Source: Hyphomicrobiales bacterium (GTDB lineage Bacteria > Pseudomonadota > Alphaproteobacteria > Rhizobiales > Rhizobiaceae). From it: DNA of 64,000 nt. Position 1 is the stretch's first letter, and each line of letters opens with the position of its first letter. Below the pieces are notes generated by a model. That model had not been told where the DNA came from. It worked only from the letters and a program-made list of their open reading frames with translations, and did no database searches. Location: contig UCIV01000018.1 in the NCBI GenBank assembly GCA_900472575.1, positions 124,001 through 188,000 on the forward strand. Reading direction: 5' to 3'. Below are positions 16,965 to 24,747 of the stretch, in pieces. Position numbers and translations under genes: made by a program.

Positions 16965-17918
16965 TCATTCGGCCGCCGCTCGTGGCATGCAGGCCTCGCA
17001 GATAGCTGCCACGTGCCGGTGATCGGTGCCACAGCAGCCACCCAATACGCACATCAACGGATAACGTGCTCTCAGGCTGCGGTAATGTCGACCGAGCTCC
17101 TGAGGATCGCCGATATCGATTTCAGTCGCCTCGTCCAGCTCTGCATGGCTCTTGGAAGAAGCATTGGCGCGCACACCGCCGATCCTGTGCAGCCAGGTAT
17201 CACCGTCGACGAAAGCCTGTTCGAAGTGGACGGGATGGGCACAGTTGACCATGTAATAGGCGGGACCATTTGCGGTCATGTCATCCGTCATCTCGATCGC
17301 TTCCCGCAAGGACATGCCGTTTGCGAGCCTTCCATTCGTCTCGACCGTGAAAGAGATCACGACGGGCAGCCCCGTCTCCCTGGCAGCCCGCACGATACCG
17401 ATTGCCTCTTCGGTCGTGTTGATCGTCATGGCGCTCAGCATATCAACCGGTGTTTCGGCAAAGGCATCGATCTGATGGGCGTGATAATTTTCCGCCTCGG
17501 CAACAGACATCCGGCCCTGCTTGTAGGCGTCTCCCCGCGGCCCGATCACGCCGTTGAGCAGAATGGGCATACCCGGCCTTTGCCATTTTTCCCGCAAGCC
17601 AGCGACATAGTCGACGGAGCGAATATTGAGCGCCCAGAGTGCAGCAAGATCATATCCGAGCTTTGCCGCCCAGTCCGGATTGGCCCGCCAGGTCGGCGTA
17701 TCGAGCAGGAAACCCCGCCCATACTTCCGCGCGAGCGATAGATAGGCCTCATAATAAGCATCCAGCTCGGCGCGCCCGCTGGCATCATCGATGAGCGGGA
17801 AGGACGCGAAAAACGGCAGTTCCAGACCACGGTGGAAGATCAGCGTCGTCTCCAGCCCGCCATCGGTCAGATATATCTCTTGCCCCAGATGCGGCAGGCG
17901 TTGGCGATCGTTTTTCAT
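16965..17918 (-). CDS. homocysteine S-methyltransferase family protein
   Basis: This 317-residue enzyme of the zinc-dependent homocysteine S-methyltransferase family (MmuM/BHMT type) moves a methyl group from a donor such as S-methylmethionine or a betaine to homocysteine. It shows TDGGLETTLIFHRG at the N terminus, PVVISFTVETNGRL, the NCAHP zinc ligand and the GGCCGTDHRH motif with the other two Cys ligands. ATG 17918 is preferred because AGGAG lies six bases upstream; ATG 17924 is too close. It is divergent from a TetR regulator, its probable repressor. Confidence 0.88.
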   Translation of the reverse strand: MKNDRQRLPHLGQEIYLTDGGLETTLIFHRGLELPFFASFPLIDDASGRAELDAYYEAYLSLARKYGRGFLLDTPTWRANPDWAAKLGYDLAALWALNIRSVDYVAGLREKWQRPGMPILLNGVIGPRGDAYKQGRMSVAEAENYHAHQIDAFAETPVDMLSAMTINTTEEAIGIVRAARETGLPVVISFTVETNGRLANGMSLREAIEMTDDMTANGPAYYMVNCAHPVHFEQAFVDGDTWLHRIGGVRANASSKSHAELDEATEIDIGDPQELGRHYRSLRARYPLMCVLGGCCGTDHRHVAAICEACMPRAAAE

Positions 17919-17968
17919 CGTCATCTCCTGTGATATGATCGCCGCGGCGCGAAAACAGGCATGTCCCG

Positions 17969-17980
17969 AAGCTGCAGCTT
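17969..17980. promoter_or_regulatory. palindrome between methyltransferase and tetR genes
   Basis: AAGCTGCAGCTT is a perfect 12-base palindrome in the 159-base gap between the divergent homocysteine methyltransferase and tetR genes. TetR proteins often bind palindromes placed like this. This one is short and could occur by chance. Confidence 0.35.
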
Positions 17981-18077
17981 GCCCGTTTGTTTTGCGCCCG
18001 GTGGACGCTTTGATCTACGCGGCTTGCGGTACAGCACGGCAACATATCGAAAACGTGAGCTCGCTCAGGGGGATACC

Positions 18078-18794
18078 ATGTCCCGAAAGACCGAGGATTT
18101 GGCCGGGCAAGGCCTGGATGGCGCAAAAACCGTACCTCCGGTACAGTCTTCCTACGCCCGCGTACCGAAAAAGGGTGAAGCAACTCGCGAGCGAATCCTC
18201 GAGGTCGCGCAGATATCCGTGCTGTCCAAGGGCTTTGCCGCGACCTCGATCGAAGAAGTCATCGCTGAAGCCGGTATCACCAAGAGCGGTTTTTTCTACC
18301 ACTTCCACGACAAGAACGAACTCGCCCGCGAGATGCTGCGCCGCTACGTGACCGAGAACGACCGCCTCTTCGACGACATTTTCGACCGCGGGCGAGAACT
18401 CGCGGATGATCCGCTGCAGGCTTTCCTGATTGGCCTCAAACTGCTGTCGGAACTGGCGCGCGACCTGCCGGGCGTGCATCCTGGCTGCATCATCGCTTCT
18501 ATCTGTTATCAGGAGCGATTGTTCGATCGCGAGATCCACATGCTGAACGCCAGCTCTGTTGCCTCATGGAACAGGCGCTTCCTCGGTTATCTGGAAGAGA
18601 TCGCCGCGGTGCACCCGCCGCAGGAGCCGATAGAACTGAAGGATCTCGCCAACATGCTGTCATGCACCTTCGACGGCGCCATCATCATGTCCAAGGTCCT
18701 GAACGATCCGACCCATCTGGAACGGCAGATCCTGAGCTACCGCACCTTCATCAAATTGCTGTTCATCCAGCCGCAGCCGGATCGACCGGTCTGA
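18078..18794 (+). CDS. TetR/AcrR-family regulator
   Basis: This 238-residue regulator has a helix-turn-helix at residues about 35-80 (TRERILEVAQISVLSKGFAA, VIAEAGITKSGFFYHFHDKNE) and a helical C-terminal ligand-binding domain with GVHPGCIIASICYQ. ATG 18078 follows AGGGGG. The first 30 residues are a Lys/Ser-rich extension. Because it is divergent from the homocysteine methyltransferase gene, it probably controls that gene and itself. It is convergent with the DUF1045 gene. Confidence 0.9.
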   Translation: MSRKTEDLAGQGLDGAKTVPPVQSSYARVPKKGEATRERILEVAQISVLSKGFAATSIEEVIAEAGITKSGFFYHFHDKNELAREMLRRYVTENDRLFDDIFDRGRELADDPLQAFLIGLKLLSELARDLPGVHPGCIIASICYQERLFDREIHMLNASSVASWNRRFLGYLEEIAAVHPPQEPIELKDLANMLSCTFDGAIIMSKVLNDPTHLERQILSYRTFIKLLFIQPQPDRPV

Positions 18795-18802
18795 AGCGGT
18801 GC

Positions 18803-19510
18803 TCAGGCGATCTTGCGGGCTGCCACGCGTCCCATCGGGTGCAGCGAATGAACCTGAAGCGGCGCACCCGGCTCTTCTTCGACGAACAGCGCCAGGTTGG
18901 AAACCTCGACCGGCTTCGTCAGATAGGGAGCGAAATAATCCCTCAGGGCCGGTTCGATGAAAATGCCGTCCTTCGGCAGCAGCGGTCCGGTGAGCGCCAT
19001 GTGGAAACGGAACTCGTCCATTACGTAAGGATGGCCCCAGCGATAGAGATTGGCGAATTGCGGAGCCGAGAGATCGCCCGGATCGCTGCGCTCGAATTCC
19101 GCATCCGACAACGGTGCGCGAAATACGTCGAACTCCTGCACGACTGCGCAGGCAAACAGTCGCATCCGTTCACAGGGAATTTCCGGCACAAGGCCGAAGA
19201 AATTGCCGAGCCTTGCCACTTCCAGTGGTGGCAACTGGAATGGCTCGTGAGAGCCTGCAAACCGCATCAGGTGCCGCAGCAGCATGGGCTCGCTGATCTC
19301 GGGCGCAAGCCGGAAGGGTGCCTTCAATGCAGCGTGAAACCCGCTGCGGCGCGGAATGGCTGTGTGGAAGGAGATCTCGTGAAGACCGACGCCACGAATG
19401 GCAGGCGGCTCGGTAGCGTCTCCGGAAAAGGCGTTACGGCCGAGCCATTGGGACGCGGCGAGCGTCAGCGGATCATGTGCCGGTGGCGTGAAATATATGG
19501 CATAGCGCAT
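18803..19510 (-). CDS. DUF1045 protein, 2H-phosphoesterase-like
   Basis: This 235-residue protein starts RYAIYFTPP, the DUF1045 signature. It carries two histidine motifs typical of 2H phosphoesterases: SGFHAALKAPF (about residue 57) and FRFHMALTGP (about residue 170). DUF1045 members often sit beside phosphonate-utilisation genes, but no phn genes are seen here. A 16-base perfect palindrome lies 61 bases upstream of its start. The substrate is unknown. Confidence 0.82.
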   Translation of the reverse strand: MRYAIYFTPPAHDPLTLAASQWLGRNAFSGDATEPPAIRGVGLHEISFHTAIPRRSGFHAALKAPFRLAPEISEPMLLRHLMRFAGSHEPFQLPPLEVARLGNFFGLVPEIPCERMRLFACAVVQEFDVFRAPLSDAEFERSDPGDLSAPQFANLYRWGHPYVMDEFRFHMALTGPLLPKDGIFIEPALRDYFAPYLTKPVEVSNLALFVEEEPGAPLQVHSLHPMGRVAARKIA

Positions 19511-19570
19511 GCGTCACCTTCTCGTGCATCCCTGTCAAACGCCCTGTTTAATTACGCATTTGCTTATTCA

Positions 19571-19586
19571 GTCCCTGATCAGGGAC
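19571..19586. promoter_or_regulatory. 16-base perfect palindrome upstream of the DUF1045 gene
   Basis: GTCCCTGATCAGGGAC reads the same on both strands. It lies between the DUF1045 start (19510) and the end of the FAD oxidoreductase gene, where the DUF1045 promoter should be. A partly matching outer pair (CGCAT and ATGCG) surrounds it. It looks like a dimeric repressor site, possibly for the nearby TetR protein. Confidence 0.45.
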
Positions 19587-19636
19587 GTATGCGATTTGCG
19601 TGACAGATTAACGACGAAGATGAAGAAGATTCGCGT

Positions 19637-20860
19637 TTAGCGCGAAGCGACCGAAAGGTGGTTCTCCAGCAAAAACGATGCAGGAACCGGCATTATCCTG
19701 CCGGAAACGGCATCAAGCGCAGCCTCGGCCAGAAGATGCGCCACTCCGAAACTGACCTTGAAGCCACCCGTCAGCGCGATCACGTTCGCGTTGTCCGGAT
19801 GCGGCCCGACCATCGGGTCGCGATCAATCGCCTTTGGGCGCAGGCCGGCCCATCGTTCCACAACCGGAGCATTGCTGAGCGACGGCACCAGCGCCCTCGC
19901 CTTTGCAACGAGATCCTCAAGCTGATGATCGGTGGAGTACGGTTCGTCAAAAGCCTCCTCGCTGGTGCTGCCGAGCGCGATATCGCCATTGTCATGCGGC
20001 ACGAGATAGAGACCGTTGAGATAAAGAAGCGGCAGGTCCGGATCGGCCCCGGCCCTCAGCAGTGCCGCCTGTCCCTTGACCGGCTGGCCGATCGGTTGCG
20101 GCAGCGGATCGGACAAGCCCTCGATCAGCGGAAAAGCCTGATGGCCGGCAGCCACGATGCAGGCGCCGAAGGCGATGCTCGTCCCATCGGCAAATTCCAC
20201 ACGGCTCGATGCGCCGTCGATGCGCGAGGCTGAAAGCCCCTCCACCACGGTAACGTGACGGCCGGCATTGAGGCTTGCACCGAGCGCCTCGGTCAGCTTG
20301 CGCGGCGAGACCCTGGCGGCGAAAGTGTCATGCACGATTCCGGCCTCGCAGAACGAGGCATCCGGCCAGCCGGGATGCGGTGTCTGGTCGGCAACATGCC
20401 AGTGAAAGCGACGACCGGCCTGATCCCAGTGTGTGGCCGCGTCTTCGGAATGGCGAAACGCGATCGCCCGCAGATGCGATTTCGGCAACGGGATCAGGCG
20501 ACCGGTGCGGCAATAACCGCATGAAAGCCCCGTATCGGCCTCGATCTGCGCCACCTCGTCCTCAAGGGAAAGCAGCGCGTCGAACTGGAACTGTTTCTTG
20601 TCGTTCCACTTGTCCGGCATATGCGGCATCAGCGCACCGAGCAGCCCGCCGCTCGTGCCGCGCCCAAGCTTTCCGCTGTCGATGAGCACGGTTCGGATAC
20701 CAAGCCGCTCCGCCTTTACCGCCGCCCACAGGCCCATGATGCCGCCGCCGAGAATGACCAGATCGGCAGAAGCAGGCAGGGTTGTCGCGCCACGCGCAGA
20801 GCCGATAGTCCGCTCTCCAGATTGACCGCCGGCGCCAGCCGGATTATCCGCATTGCTCAT
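19637..20860 (-). CDS. FAD-dependent oxidoreductase, MnmC1-like candidate
   Basis: This 407-residue DAO-family oxidoreductase has the dinucleotide-binding motif LVILGGGIMGLWAA near residue 34, GRGTSGGLLGALMPHM, and a C-terminal ALTGGFKVSFGVAHLLAEAA. It is divergent from mnmD, and the two ATG codons overlap within a single CATG. In enterobacteria the MnmC protein fuses an MnmD methyltransferase to an FAD oxidase that removes the carboxymethyl group of cmnm5U34 in tRNA. Here the equivalents would be split. The FAD fold is clear; the tRNA role is inferred from the neighbour. Confidence 0.75.
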   Translation of the reverse strand: MSNADNPAGAGGQSGERTIGSARGATTLPASADLVILGGGIMGLWAAVKAERLGIRTVLIDSGKLGRGTSGGLLGALMPHMPDKWNDKKQFQFDALLSLEDEVAQIEADTGLSCGYCRTGRLIPLPKSHLRAIAFRHSEDAATHWDQAGRRFHWHVADQTPHPGWPDASFCEAGIVHDTFAARVSPRKLTEALGASLNAGRHVTVVEGLSASRIDGASSRVEFADGTSIAFGACIVAAGHQAFPLIEGLSDPLPQPIGQPVKGQAALLRAGADPDLPLLYLNGLYLVPHDNGDIALGSTSEEAFDEPYSTDHQLEDLVAKARALVPSLSNAPVVERWAGLRPKAIDRDPMVGPHPDNANVIALTGGFKVSFGVAHLLAEAALDAVSGRIMPVPASFLLENHLSVASR

Positions 20861-21623
20861 GAGCGACAATCATCCCGAATTGAAGACAGTTGAGGGCGAA
20901 AGCCCGGCATTCCAGACACTCGACTGGCACGAAGGCGATATGCCGTATTCCCAGGAATTTGGCGATCACTTTTATTGCCGCACCGACGGGCGGCTGGAAT
21001 GCGGCCACGTCTTCCTTTCCGGAAATGGACTGCCGGAGCGATGGGAGACAATGTCTCCGACCGGAGATGGATTTCGTATCGGCGAACTCGGTTTCGGCAC
21101 CGGCCTGAATTTCTGTGAGACCTGGCGGCAGTGGAAACTCACGCGCAAGCCGGGCACGCATCTGCACTTCACCTCGTTCGAACTCTATCCGATGAAGCGC
21201 GACGAGATCGAGCGCGCCCTGTCCCGCTGGCCGGAAATCGATGCTGAGCGGCAGGCGCTTGTTGCGGCATGGCCGGACGAGCCGACGGGGCATGTCATGC
21301 TCGAACTCGACGACCAGACCCGCCTGACCGTCGTCTGCGGCGCGGCACTCGATGGCGTCACGGCGGCGGAGCCGGATTTCGATGCGTGGTTCCTCGACGG
21401 CTTCGCCCCGTCGCGCAATCCCGCCATGTGGTCGCCCGAACTGATGCAGGTGCTGTTTGATCGCACCAGACCGGGCGGCGGCTTCGCCACCTATGCCGCT
21501 GCGGGCTTCGTCCGTCGCAACCTCGGCGCCGCCGGCTTCATCGTCGAACGCCGTTCCGGTTTTGCCGGCAAGCGCGAAATGCTCTGCGGCACGCGGCCCA
21601 ATCTCTCGTCCGCGGTCGACTGA
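20859..21623 (+). CDS. mnmD: tRNA (5-methylaminomethyl-2-thiouridine)-methyltransferase MnmD
   Basis: MnmD methylates nm5(s2)U34 of tRNA to mnm5(s2)U with S-adenosylmethionine. The 254-residue protein has the SAM-binding motif IGELGFGTGLNFCETW, SFELYPMKRDEI, and the diagnostic AWFLDGFAPSRNPAMW. ATG 20859 overlaps the ATG of the opposite-strand FAD oxidoreductase, so its ribosome binding site and promoter must lie within that gene's coding sequence or very close to the start. Confidence 0.9.
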   Translation: MSDNHPELKTVEGESPAFQTLDWHEGDMPYSQEFGDHFYCRTDGRLECGHVFLSGNGLPERWETMSPTGDGFRIGELGFGTGLNFCETWRQWKLTRKPGTHLHFTSFELYPMKRDEIERALSRWPEIDAERQALVAAWPDEPTGHVMLELDDQTRLTVVCGAALDGVTAAEPDFDAWFLDGFAPSRNPAMWSPELMQVLFDRTRPGGGFATYAAAGFVRRNLGAAGFIVERRSGFAGKREMLCGTRPNLSSAVD

Positions 21624-21706
21624 TCCCGGAAACTCGAAATTCCGCAACCGATCCTCTATCCGAAGAGCGCATATCGGTTTGACTGAAAACCGACAAAGGA
21701 ACGCAG

Positions 21707-22105
21707 ATGTCGATCACTGTACAGAAAACAATCCCCGCCGCGCGCATGCGCCAGTTCCACCAGATGGTCGATCGCTGGCTTCAGGAAGGCCCGATCAAAC
21801 TCGCGACCAATGCCACGCTGACTGCAATGGACAATGCGGGCATCCCGCAGGGTGAACAGGTGGCGATCCTTGAGGACAGGGATATCATCATGAAGCACAA
21901 CATGCGCCTCGGTCTGATCAGTGAAGTATTCGCACCAGCCATCGAAAAGGCAGTGAAATCGTCCCGGTCGGGAAGCGAAGCGCAGGATGAGGTCGCTCGA
22001 CTGATCGTCACCGCGGTTGGTATCCGTCAAGATGACGAAAGCGAACTCGTCACATTCAACTTCGCCACGCAAAGCGAGGCAGATACATTCGATGGGTCAA
22101 TCTGA
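21707..22105 (+). CDS. hypothetical protein
   Basis: This is a 132-residue soluble, mainly helical protein with no signal peptide or membrane segment. AAAGGAA precedes ATG 21707. It has no motif I recognise. The central QGEQVAILEDRDIIMKHNM and the acidic C-terminal half give no clue. It follows mnmD by 83 bases on the same strand and could be co-transcribed. Confidence 0.65.
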   Translation: MSITVQKTIPAARMRQFHQMVDRWLQEGPIKLATNATLTAMDNAGIPQGEQVAILEDRDIIMKHNMRLGLISEVFAPAIEKAVKSSRSGSEAQDEVARLIVTAVGIRQDDESELVTFNFATQSEADTFDGSI

Positions 22106-22192
22106 CGGCATAGCGGCCAGTGCCTCTCAATTCTGTCGAGAACCAGGATGAATGTTGAGACCGAAGGCAAGTGCGCGTCGCGAGCTACAGGT

Positions 22193-22210
22193 TGGTGGTC
22201 TTGACCACCA
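22193..22210. other. short stem-loop
   Basis: TGGTGGTC-TT-GACCACCA forms a perfect eight-base-pair inverted repeat in the gap between the genes ending at 22105 and starting at 22281. No T-run follows, so it is a weak terminator candidate or a protein-binding site. Confidence 0.4.
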
Positions 22211-22280
22211 CGGCATCGGTTGAGACTTTTTTACCTTCGCATCGCAAGACATTGTGAAAATGATACGAGGGAGATTAAGT

Positions 22281-22640
22281 TTGAAAAACGCAATTTTGGT
22301 TTTCGCTGGATTGCTGGTCAGTTACTCGACGGCAGCGGCCCGGGAAATACCGTCTCATTCAGTGCTGAGCAAGGAGCAGTTTCTGTCCTACGCCGCAAGC
22401 GCAGTCGTTGCAGGCATGTACTGCGGAAAACTCGAATTAAACGGCGATTTCTTCTTGGGATACGAATACGCTACCGGAGTTTATCCGCCCCTAGATCCTG
22501 CTTTCAGGGCTGAGATGGCAAAGATCGAGAAGGATGCCAGAAGCGATCTCGATAATTACTGCAAGACAGCACGGCTGATGTTCTACAAGGGCAACAAACC
22601 GAAGCCTCTGGCGGGCCCTTTTCTGGTGGACAAGCCGTGA
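22281..22640 (+). CDS. exported hypothetical protein (Rap1a/Tai-like size)
   Basis: This is a small periplasmic protein. TTG 22281 is preferred because GAGGGAG lies eight bases upstream, and it opens straight into a signal peptide (MKNAILVFAGLLVSYSTAAA). ATG 22260 and GTG 22254 in the same frame are alternatives. The mature part of about 99 residues has two cysteines (MYCGKLELNG, DNYCKTARLM) likely to form a disulfide. No function is recognised. Confidence 0.65.
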   Translation: MKNAILVFAGLLVSYSTAAAREIPSHSVLSKEQFLSYAASAVVAGMYCGKLELNGDFFLGYEYATGVYPPLDPAFRAEMAKIEKDARSDLDNYCKTARLMFYKGNKPKPLAGPFLVDKP

Positions 22641-22850
22641 CAGCACCTTCTGATGAGCGCAATTGTGCGTTGCCTCCGAAGCTTCTCCGATCTGACTGGC
22701 GACCGCCGGCCTTGCTGCCACTCGCTCCTGACATCGCCTGAAGTCAGCAAAGCCCCATCACCCGCACATAGCAGCTATTCGCAATGAGCACCTGCATCCT
22801 TCTGCCGCAGGGGCCAAACAGGTGCCTGTGTTCAACATAGGAATTTCAGC

Positions 22851-23420
22851 ATGTCATTGAAGCTTAACGTGATCATCGGCAGCACACGTCCAGGCCGCGC
22901 AGGCCCGGCCATTGGCAAATGGGCCGCCGAACACGCAACGAAACACGGCAAGTTCGAAGTCGAACTGGTCGATCTCGCCGATTTCAACCTGCCGCTTCTC
23001 GACGAGCCGAACCACCCGCGCATGCAGAAATACGAGCATGAGCACACCAGGCGCTGGGCTGCCAGCGTCGCATCCGCCGACGCCTATCTGTTCCTGACGC
23101 CGGAATATGACTATTACCCCAATGCCGCGCTGATCAACGCACTGCAGGTTCTGTCGCTCGAATGGTCGTTCAAGCCTGCCGGCGTTCTGAGCTACGCCCA
23201 CGTCTCCGGCGGCCTTCGTGCCGCCCAGGAACTGCGCATGCTGATCTCCAATCTCAACATGATGCCGATCCCGCAGACGGTTCCGATCCCCTTCTTCACC
23301 AACTTCATCGACGAGCAGAAGGTATTCAACCCGACCGCCCCGATGAACGAGGGCCTGAACGCAGCACTCGACCAGCTGGCAACGTGGGCAACGGCCCTGA
23401 AGACCGGCCGCCAGGGCTGA
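22851..23420 (+). CDS. NADPH-dependent FMN reductase family protein
   Basis: This 189-residue flavodoxin-like protein reduces FMN or a small substrate such as a quinone or azo compound with NAD(P)H. The FMN-phosphate loop is IIGSTRPGRAGPAIGKW near the N terminus, and LTPEYDYYPNAALINALQ is the second flavin-contact motif. ATG 22851 is preceded by AGGAA. It is a single gene that ends in a clear terminator hairpin at 23446. Confidence 0.9.
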   Translation: MSLKLNVIIGSTRPGRAGPAIGKWAAEHATKHGKFEVELVDLADFNLPLLDEPNHPRMQKYEHEHTRRWAASVASADAYLFLTPEYDYYPNAALINALQVLSLEWSFKPAGVLSYAHVSGGLRAAQELRMLISNLNMMPIPQTVPIPFFTNFIDEQKVFNPTAPMNEGLNAALDQLATWATALKTGRQG

Positions 23421-23445
23421 GCCGTTTAAAAGCTGCAAAGCATTC

Positions 23446-23479
23446 AAAGGGGAGCCGTCACATCCGGCTCCCCTTTTTG
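23446..23479 (+). terminator. intrinsic terminator of the FMN reductase gene
   Basis: A 12-base-pair stem (AAAGGGGAGCCG with CGGCTCCCCTTT, loop of seven) runs into five T residues. It lies 25 bases after the reductase stop. Confidence 0.85.
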
Positions 23480-23580
23480 ATTGTTTTGTTAGGTTCTGCA
23501 GACCGGAGCCATATTGAGGCCACATCCCTTTCCTTTTTGTCGCACTGCAACATTTTCAGGCTACTAGGCTGGGGTAGCCG

Positions 23581-24738
23581 ATGCCAACGGGAGACGATCT
23601 TATGGCGAAAGCCGAGCAGGGATACCGTATCGCATGCCTGGATGGCTTACGCGGCCTGGCAGCACTCTGGGTGCTGGTCGGACACGCTCACATTCTGACG
23701 GGTTTCCGCATACCCATCATCGGCGATCCCGACCTCGGCGTCGACCTGTTCGTCATGCTCTCCGGCTTCCTGATGGTGTTTCACTATCAGCTTCGGAAGA
23801 AGAAGGAGCCTTGGGAGGCGCCGGGCACATGGTCCGCCTTCTGGATCAGGCGCTTCTTCCGCATCGCCCCGCTCTATTACGTCATGCTTTTCGCAGCATT
23901 GGCGCTCGGCCCGATGATCTATGACGCCCGCTCGACGATCGACGCCTTCAATGCCGTTCCGCCGCAGCCAGCAGCCCGCTATATCGACGACAGCCTCACG
24001 AACTACCTGCTGCACCTGAGCTTCCTTTTCGGCCTCAGCCCGACATACGGCTATCGGACGGCACTGCCGGACTGGAGCATCGGGCTGGAAATGCAGTTCT
24101 ATGCGGCCCTTCCCTTCATCATGATCATCGTTGGCCGGCTCGGCTGGGTCAGATCCATGATCGGTGTCGTCGCGGCCGGCATCGCCACCGTCTATGTCGT
24201 CACAAGGATCGGCTATCATTTCCCGATGCCGACTTTCCTGCCGCTCAAGATGCATGTCTTTGCCGCCGGCATGTTGCTCGCGGCAGCGCTCGACTTGAGC
24301 AATCGGCGTGCCTTTGCCTATGCGGCGCTCGCCTGCCTGTTCGTGCTCATTCCGGTCGGCGGCGTGATGAACCCGATGCACGAAATCGTCCGTCTGGCAC
24401 TGGTCGCCGTCTTTTTCGCGCTTGTCCATGCGCACCGCCTGCCGGCAGCAATCTCCAGCGCGGCAGAGAAGCTGTCGAACCATCTCGGCAACCGGTTCTT
24501 CCACACGCTCGGCGAACTGTCCTTCGGCGCTTATCTTGCCCACCTGCTGATCATGCAGCCGGTCGTAGCCTTCCTGATCCGGAATTTCGAAATGAGCGAT
24601 CCGACACGATGGCTGGTGACGCTGGTCATCACCCTCCCCCTCACCTATGCAGTGGCGGCGATTGGTTACAGTCTGATCGAAATGCAGGGGTCAAAGATCG
24701 GCAGAAGCCTGACCCGGCCGCGGACCGCCGCGGCCTGA
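23581..24738 (+). CDS. acyltransferase 3 family membrane protein
   Basis: This 385-residue integral membrane acyltransferase (OafA/ExoZ/NolL type) transfers acyl groups, often acetyl, to exported sugars. It opens with the family motif IACLDGLRGLAALWVLVGHAH, with the active-site His in the first helix. It then has RRFFRIAPLYYVML and about ten hydrophobic segments, ending GELSFGAYLAHLLIM. ATG 23581 or ATG 23602 could be the start. The acceptor glycan is unknown. It is convergent with the hybrid kinase gene. Confidence 0.88.
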   Translation: MPTGDDLMAKAEQGYRIACLDGLRGLAALWVLVGHAHILTGFRIPIIGDPDLGVDLFVMLSGFLMVFHYQLRKKKEPWEAPGTWSAFWIRRFFRIAPLYYVMLFAALALGPMIYDARSTIDAFNAVPPQPAARYIDDSLTNYLLHLSFLFGLSPTYGYRTALPDWSIGLEMQFYAALPFIMIIVGRLGWVRSMIGVVAAGIATVYVVTRIGYHFPMPTFLPLKMHVFAAGMLLAAALDLSNRRAFAYAALACLFVLIPVGGVMNPMHEIVRLALVAVFFALVHAHRLPAAISSAAEKLSNHLGNRFFHTLGELSFGAYLAHLLIMQPVVAFLIRNFEMSDPTRWLVTLVITLPLTYAVAAIGYSLIEMQGSKIGRSLTRPRTAAA

Positions 24739-24747
24739 TCATCTCTC

